A DNA stretch of 39,285 bases from a virus. The stretch is from positions 1-39,285 of IMG/VR virus record IMGVR_UViG_3300018033_000002. One strand, 5' to 3'. Numbering within the stretch: the first letter of the stretch is position 1; the number at the start of each line of letters is the position of its first letter. The notes under the pieces were generated by a model that saw only the letters and a list, made by a program, of their open reading frames with translations, was not told the origin of the DNA and made no database searches. Both the position numbers and the translations under genes were made by a program. This document shows positions 37,131-39,285 of the stretch, one piece after another.

Positions 37131-38003
37131 ATGAGTCATGCTGGATTCTTGAATAACGGTGGTACTGTAGTTCCTGGGGATGTTCCGATTTTCTTCGAGA
37201 CAGATGATGGAACCGCAGAATCATCGATGAATATTATTCTTGTCAATGGTGCAGGTGGAACTACCACATCTGCTCCGGGTGGTTCAAATCAGATTGTAAT
37301 TACATCGGCTGCAACTCCGTTTACTCCTAATGCTACTCTAAATGAGTTTGATGATTTCATTTCACCAACAGGTCAAGGCGGTAAACTTCAATGGCAAAGC
37401 ATACTAGGAAGTTCAGCTCCAATTAATATAAACGGAACGGCTGCAAATCCTGGAATTACTTCATATATTCCTTCTGGTGCAGGTAATGCTAATGGTATTG
37501 CTTTAAATAAAAGAAGTTCTGGTGGACAAAATACGATTGGCGATTTTGTTTTAGGTGGTGGCGTATTTTCTATGAATTGGGTGATCCAACTGACAGTTTT
37601 ATCATCAGGTGGAAATACCTACAGTTTTGCAGCTGGATTAGCAGATGCAACTTCATTAAATACACCAACCAATGCATTTGTCAATGGTGTTTATTTTCAA
37701 TATACGAACAGTGTCAATGGTGGTAACTGGACGTTAAACTGCACTAATTCAAGCACAACAACAACTGTCAATACAGCAACAGCAGCTAATACAAGCTTTG
37801 TCAATCTGGGAATTTCAGTTAATGCAGCAGGAACAAGTGTTGGGTTTACTATCAATGGTGTTACAGTCGGAACAGCCATCATCACAAACATTCCAACAGC
37901 TACGATTACTCCTTTCTTTATGGCAACAAATACTGCTGGCACAAACCCACAGTTAAATGCTGATCTCTGGTACATGTCATACACTTTAACCACACCGAGG
38001 TAA
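37131..38003 (+). CDS. Tail fibre protein A (290 aa)
   Basis: The first nine residues MSHAGFLNN are identical to those of the fibre at 38826, implying a shared attachment to the tail. Then comes a beta-rich stretch (NGAGGTTTSAPGGSNQIVIT) and a jelly-roll-like C-terminal domain with GFTINGVTVGTAIITNIPTA, resembling lectin-type fibre tips. It is a second receptor-binding candidate next to the large fibre. Confidence 0.7.
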   Translation: MSHAGFLNNGGTVVPGDVPIFFETDDGTAESSMNIILVNGAGGTTTSAPGGSNQIVITSAATPFTPNATLNEFDDFISPTGQGGKLQWQSILGSSAPININGTAANPGITSYIPSGAGNANGIALNKRSSGGQNTIGDFVLGGGVFSMNWVIQLTVLSSGGNTYSFAAGLADATSLNTPTNAFVNGVYFQYTNSVNGGNWTLNCTNSSTTTTVNTATAANTSFVNLGISVNAAGTSVGFTINGVTVGTAIITNIPTATITPFFMATNTAGTNPQLNADLWYMSYTLTTPR

Positions 38004-38004
38004 C

Positions 38005-38823
38005 ATGATTTCACAGATAGAAAGCCGTTTAAAAAAAGTTGAAACAAGTTTCCATGACATCATGCGGGACAATAAGAAGATCCTCGAAGATCTTCTATCA
38101 TCCGGCGAAGCAAAAGAGTCATTAGCTTTTATCAATAGCAAATGTCAATCTTTTGAAGATAACATGAAGCAATTCGCGGTATTTTTCCGTGATTCAATCG
38201 CGGTCATGCAAGGTAAGGTTGATGCCAGGAAGCAAGATAATTTAGATCTAATCACAAAAACAGATTCAGACCTGATTAACATCCGAAAAGAATTCTCGGA
38301 TGAAATCATTAGATTTGACGAATGCATCCGAAAGCTTAACAATGAGCTTCGAGTCATAAATCGGCTCATTGAAGATAAGCTTAAGATCATAGTAGATCAA
38401 TTTTTGTTTATCGAAAAAGCTTCAGAAGGATTCAAGTCTATCGTTGAAGGCAATACGAATGAGATTAAAAGATTGAAAGATGACCAGAAAGGCATTGCAA
38501 TTTTCCATGAAGCCCAGGTCAACAGTCTACGCGGTGAAATAAAAGATGCCGCATCCGTCATTGTTTCTCAGTTTGAATCAAAGTTTACGAAGCATCAAGC
38601 TCAAGTTGGAAGCGTTCTAGATAAGATCAAGATCCCGGAATACAAGAACTATGATTCTGAGATCGATGCTATCAAGCAAGATATCTCTACGATTCTATCT
38701 TTGGTTCATTCAACCGCGATCAATCAGCCAGATACTTCTAAGGTAAATGAGAAGATGAAAGTGATGGAACAAAGCATCGCGCAGATCTATAGCCTCCTGA
38801 AGAAATATGATCATGGGAGCTAA
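38005..38823 (+). CDS. Coiled-coil fibre-cluster protein (272 aa)
   Basis: GAGGT precedes ATG. The sequence is nearly all long coiled coil: MISQIESRLKKVETSFHDIM, then heptads such as RFDECIRKLNNELRVINRLI and QSIAQIYSLLKKYDHGS at the end. It has no enzyme motif. Between two fibres with identical N-termini it may be a fibre shaft, adaptor or assembly chaperone. Confidence 0.6.
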   Translation: MISQIESRLKKVETSFHDIMRDNKKILEDLLSSGEAKESLAFINSKCQSFEDNMKQFAVFFRDSIAVMQGKVDARKQDNLDLITKTDSDLINIRKEFSDEIIRFDECIRKLNNELRVINRLIEDKLKIIVDQFLFIEKASEGFKSIVEGNTNEIKRLKDDQKGIAIFHEAQVNSLRGEIKDAASVIVSQFESKFTKHQAQVGSVLDKIKIPEYKNYDSEIDAIKQDISTILSLVHSTAINQPDTSKVNEKMKVMEQSIAQIYSLLKKYDHGS

Positions 38824-38825
38824 TA

Positions 38826-39285
38826 ATGAGTCATGCTGGATTCCTGAATAACGCGCATGGTGACTTTGCATCGACTTATACTGAAGATATAGGCTCAGCT
38901 ACTCCATCAGGTGGAATCTTAGAGATCCTTGGCGGTCCTGGAATCATAACATCAGGATCCGGCAATATAATCACGATAACCGCAACAGGATCCGGGTTTA
39001 CCTGGAATGTTGTGACAAGCGTTTCTCCTGCGAATCCTATCCAGGTTGTTACTGAAAATGGCTACATCTGCACAGGAGCCGCTGAAGTAACTTTCATTCT
39101 GCCATTGGCTCCGGCTATCGGAGATACCTATAAATTCTTCAGCTATTCATCTAAGTTTCGAATCAATCAAAATGCGAATCAGCTCATTCAGATCGGCGCA
39201 GCAGCTACAACAATAGGTGCGACCGGATTCTTAGAAAGCAACTCAATCGGTGATGCTTTAGTTTTAGTTTACATGGGATCAAATA
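38826..39285 (+). CDS. Tail fibre/spike protein, N-terminal part (continues at base 1)
   Basis: GGAG lies before ATG 38826. MSHAGFLNNAHGDFASTYTE opens with the nine residues shared with fibre A. A beta-rich segment follows (GGPGIITSGSGNIITITATG) and then GYICTGAAEVTFILPLAPAI, a common pattern in phage fibres, to GDALVLVYMGSN at the end of the window. One base of the next codon is here and two are at bases 1-2; the joined codon ACA continues as [14 protein letters not shown]. Full length 585 residues. Confidence 0.88.
   Translation, partial: MSHAGFLNNAHGDFASTYTEDIGSATPSGGILEILGGPGIITSGSGNIITITATGSGFTWNVVTSVSPANPIQVVTENGYICTGAAEVTFILPLAPAIGDTYKFFSYSSKFRINQNANQLIQIGAAATTIGATGFLESNSIGDALVLVYMGSN

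Noticed and set aside
1-39285. CRISPR arrays, insertion sequences, reverse transcriptase/diversity-generating cassette, restriction or toxin-antitoxin pairs
   Set aside because: No evenly spaced repeats, no DDE transposase (the IS30-like protein has only the HTH), no RT motif and no recognisable toxin or methyltransferase were seen.

Overview
The window reads as a complete, circular (or circularly permuted) genome of a temperate, short-tailed (podovirus-type) dsDNA phage of about 39.3 kb. The strongest evidence for closure is at the ends. The last reading frame (38826 to 39285) is open at the window end, and one tail-fibre frame is already open at base 1. Joining base 39285 to base 1 continues the same frame without a break and gives one 585-residue fibre protein. 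The host cannot be named. A lipobox protein and a P22-like virion plan suggest a diderm (Gram-negative) bacterium; starts are ATG with some GTG/TTG, usually behind AGGAG-type ribosome sites. Base composition is moderately A+T-rich by eye.

Layout. 1-1.7 kb (+): fibre C-terminus and two small genes. 1.7-3.4 kb (-): lipoprotein, ERF single-strand annealing protein, PD-(D/E)XK exonuclease and two mini-proteins, that is, a recombination module. 3.5-6.5 kb (+): ribbon-helix-helix regulator, initiator-like protein, DnaB-type helicase, small genes, and two RusA-like proteins of which only the second keeps the catalytic residues. 6.5-11.3 kb (-): leftward early/lysogeny operon with a tail-anchored mini-protein, ParB-like protein, HTH protein, tyrosine integrase, RHH regulator and a string of small unknown genes. 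Several of these start behind a repeated leader motif (CTACCAAGG), and the operon starts at a palindrome-covered promoter at 11.36-11.45 kb. 11.5-12.0 kb (+): small terminase. 12.1-13.5 kb (-): small unknown genes, including a tandem paralogue pair. 13.6-15.6 kb (+): many small genes interrupted by hairpins, terminators and a tRNA-like element. 16-17.3 kb (+): large terminase. 17.3-18.8 kb (-): replication initiator and DnaC-like helicase loader.

19.1-35.6 kb (+) is the morphogenesis operon, probably served by a promoter at 19.05 kb: portal, a cluster of eight small genes, scaffold, N4-gp56-type major capsid protein, decoration protein, adaptor, tail knob/fibre, nozzle, and three likely ejection proteins, the last with a Gly/Ala-rich membrane-inserting segment. 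35.6-36.0 kb (-) holds two or three tiny membrane proteins that may be holins; no endolysin was recognised. 36.1 kb to the end, and across the junction, is the fibre/receptor-binding cluster.

Replication functions are split: the helicase is at 4.2 kb, while initiator and loader are at 17.6-18.8 kb on the other strand. The most unusual non-coding content is the leader motif with GCAA-tetraloop hairpins, a candidate small RNA at 18.9 kb whose terminator loop is complementary to that motif, and a degenerate tRNA-like element at 15.45 kb. Coding compression is strong: four long overlaps appear to give proteins overprinted C-terminal tails.
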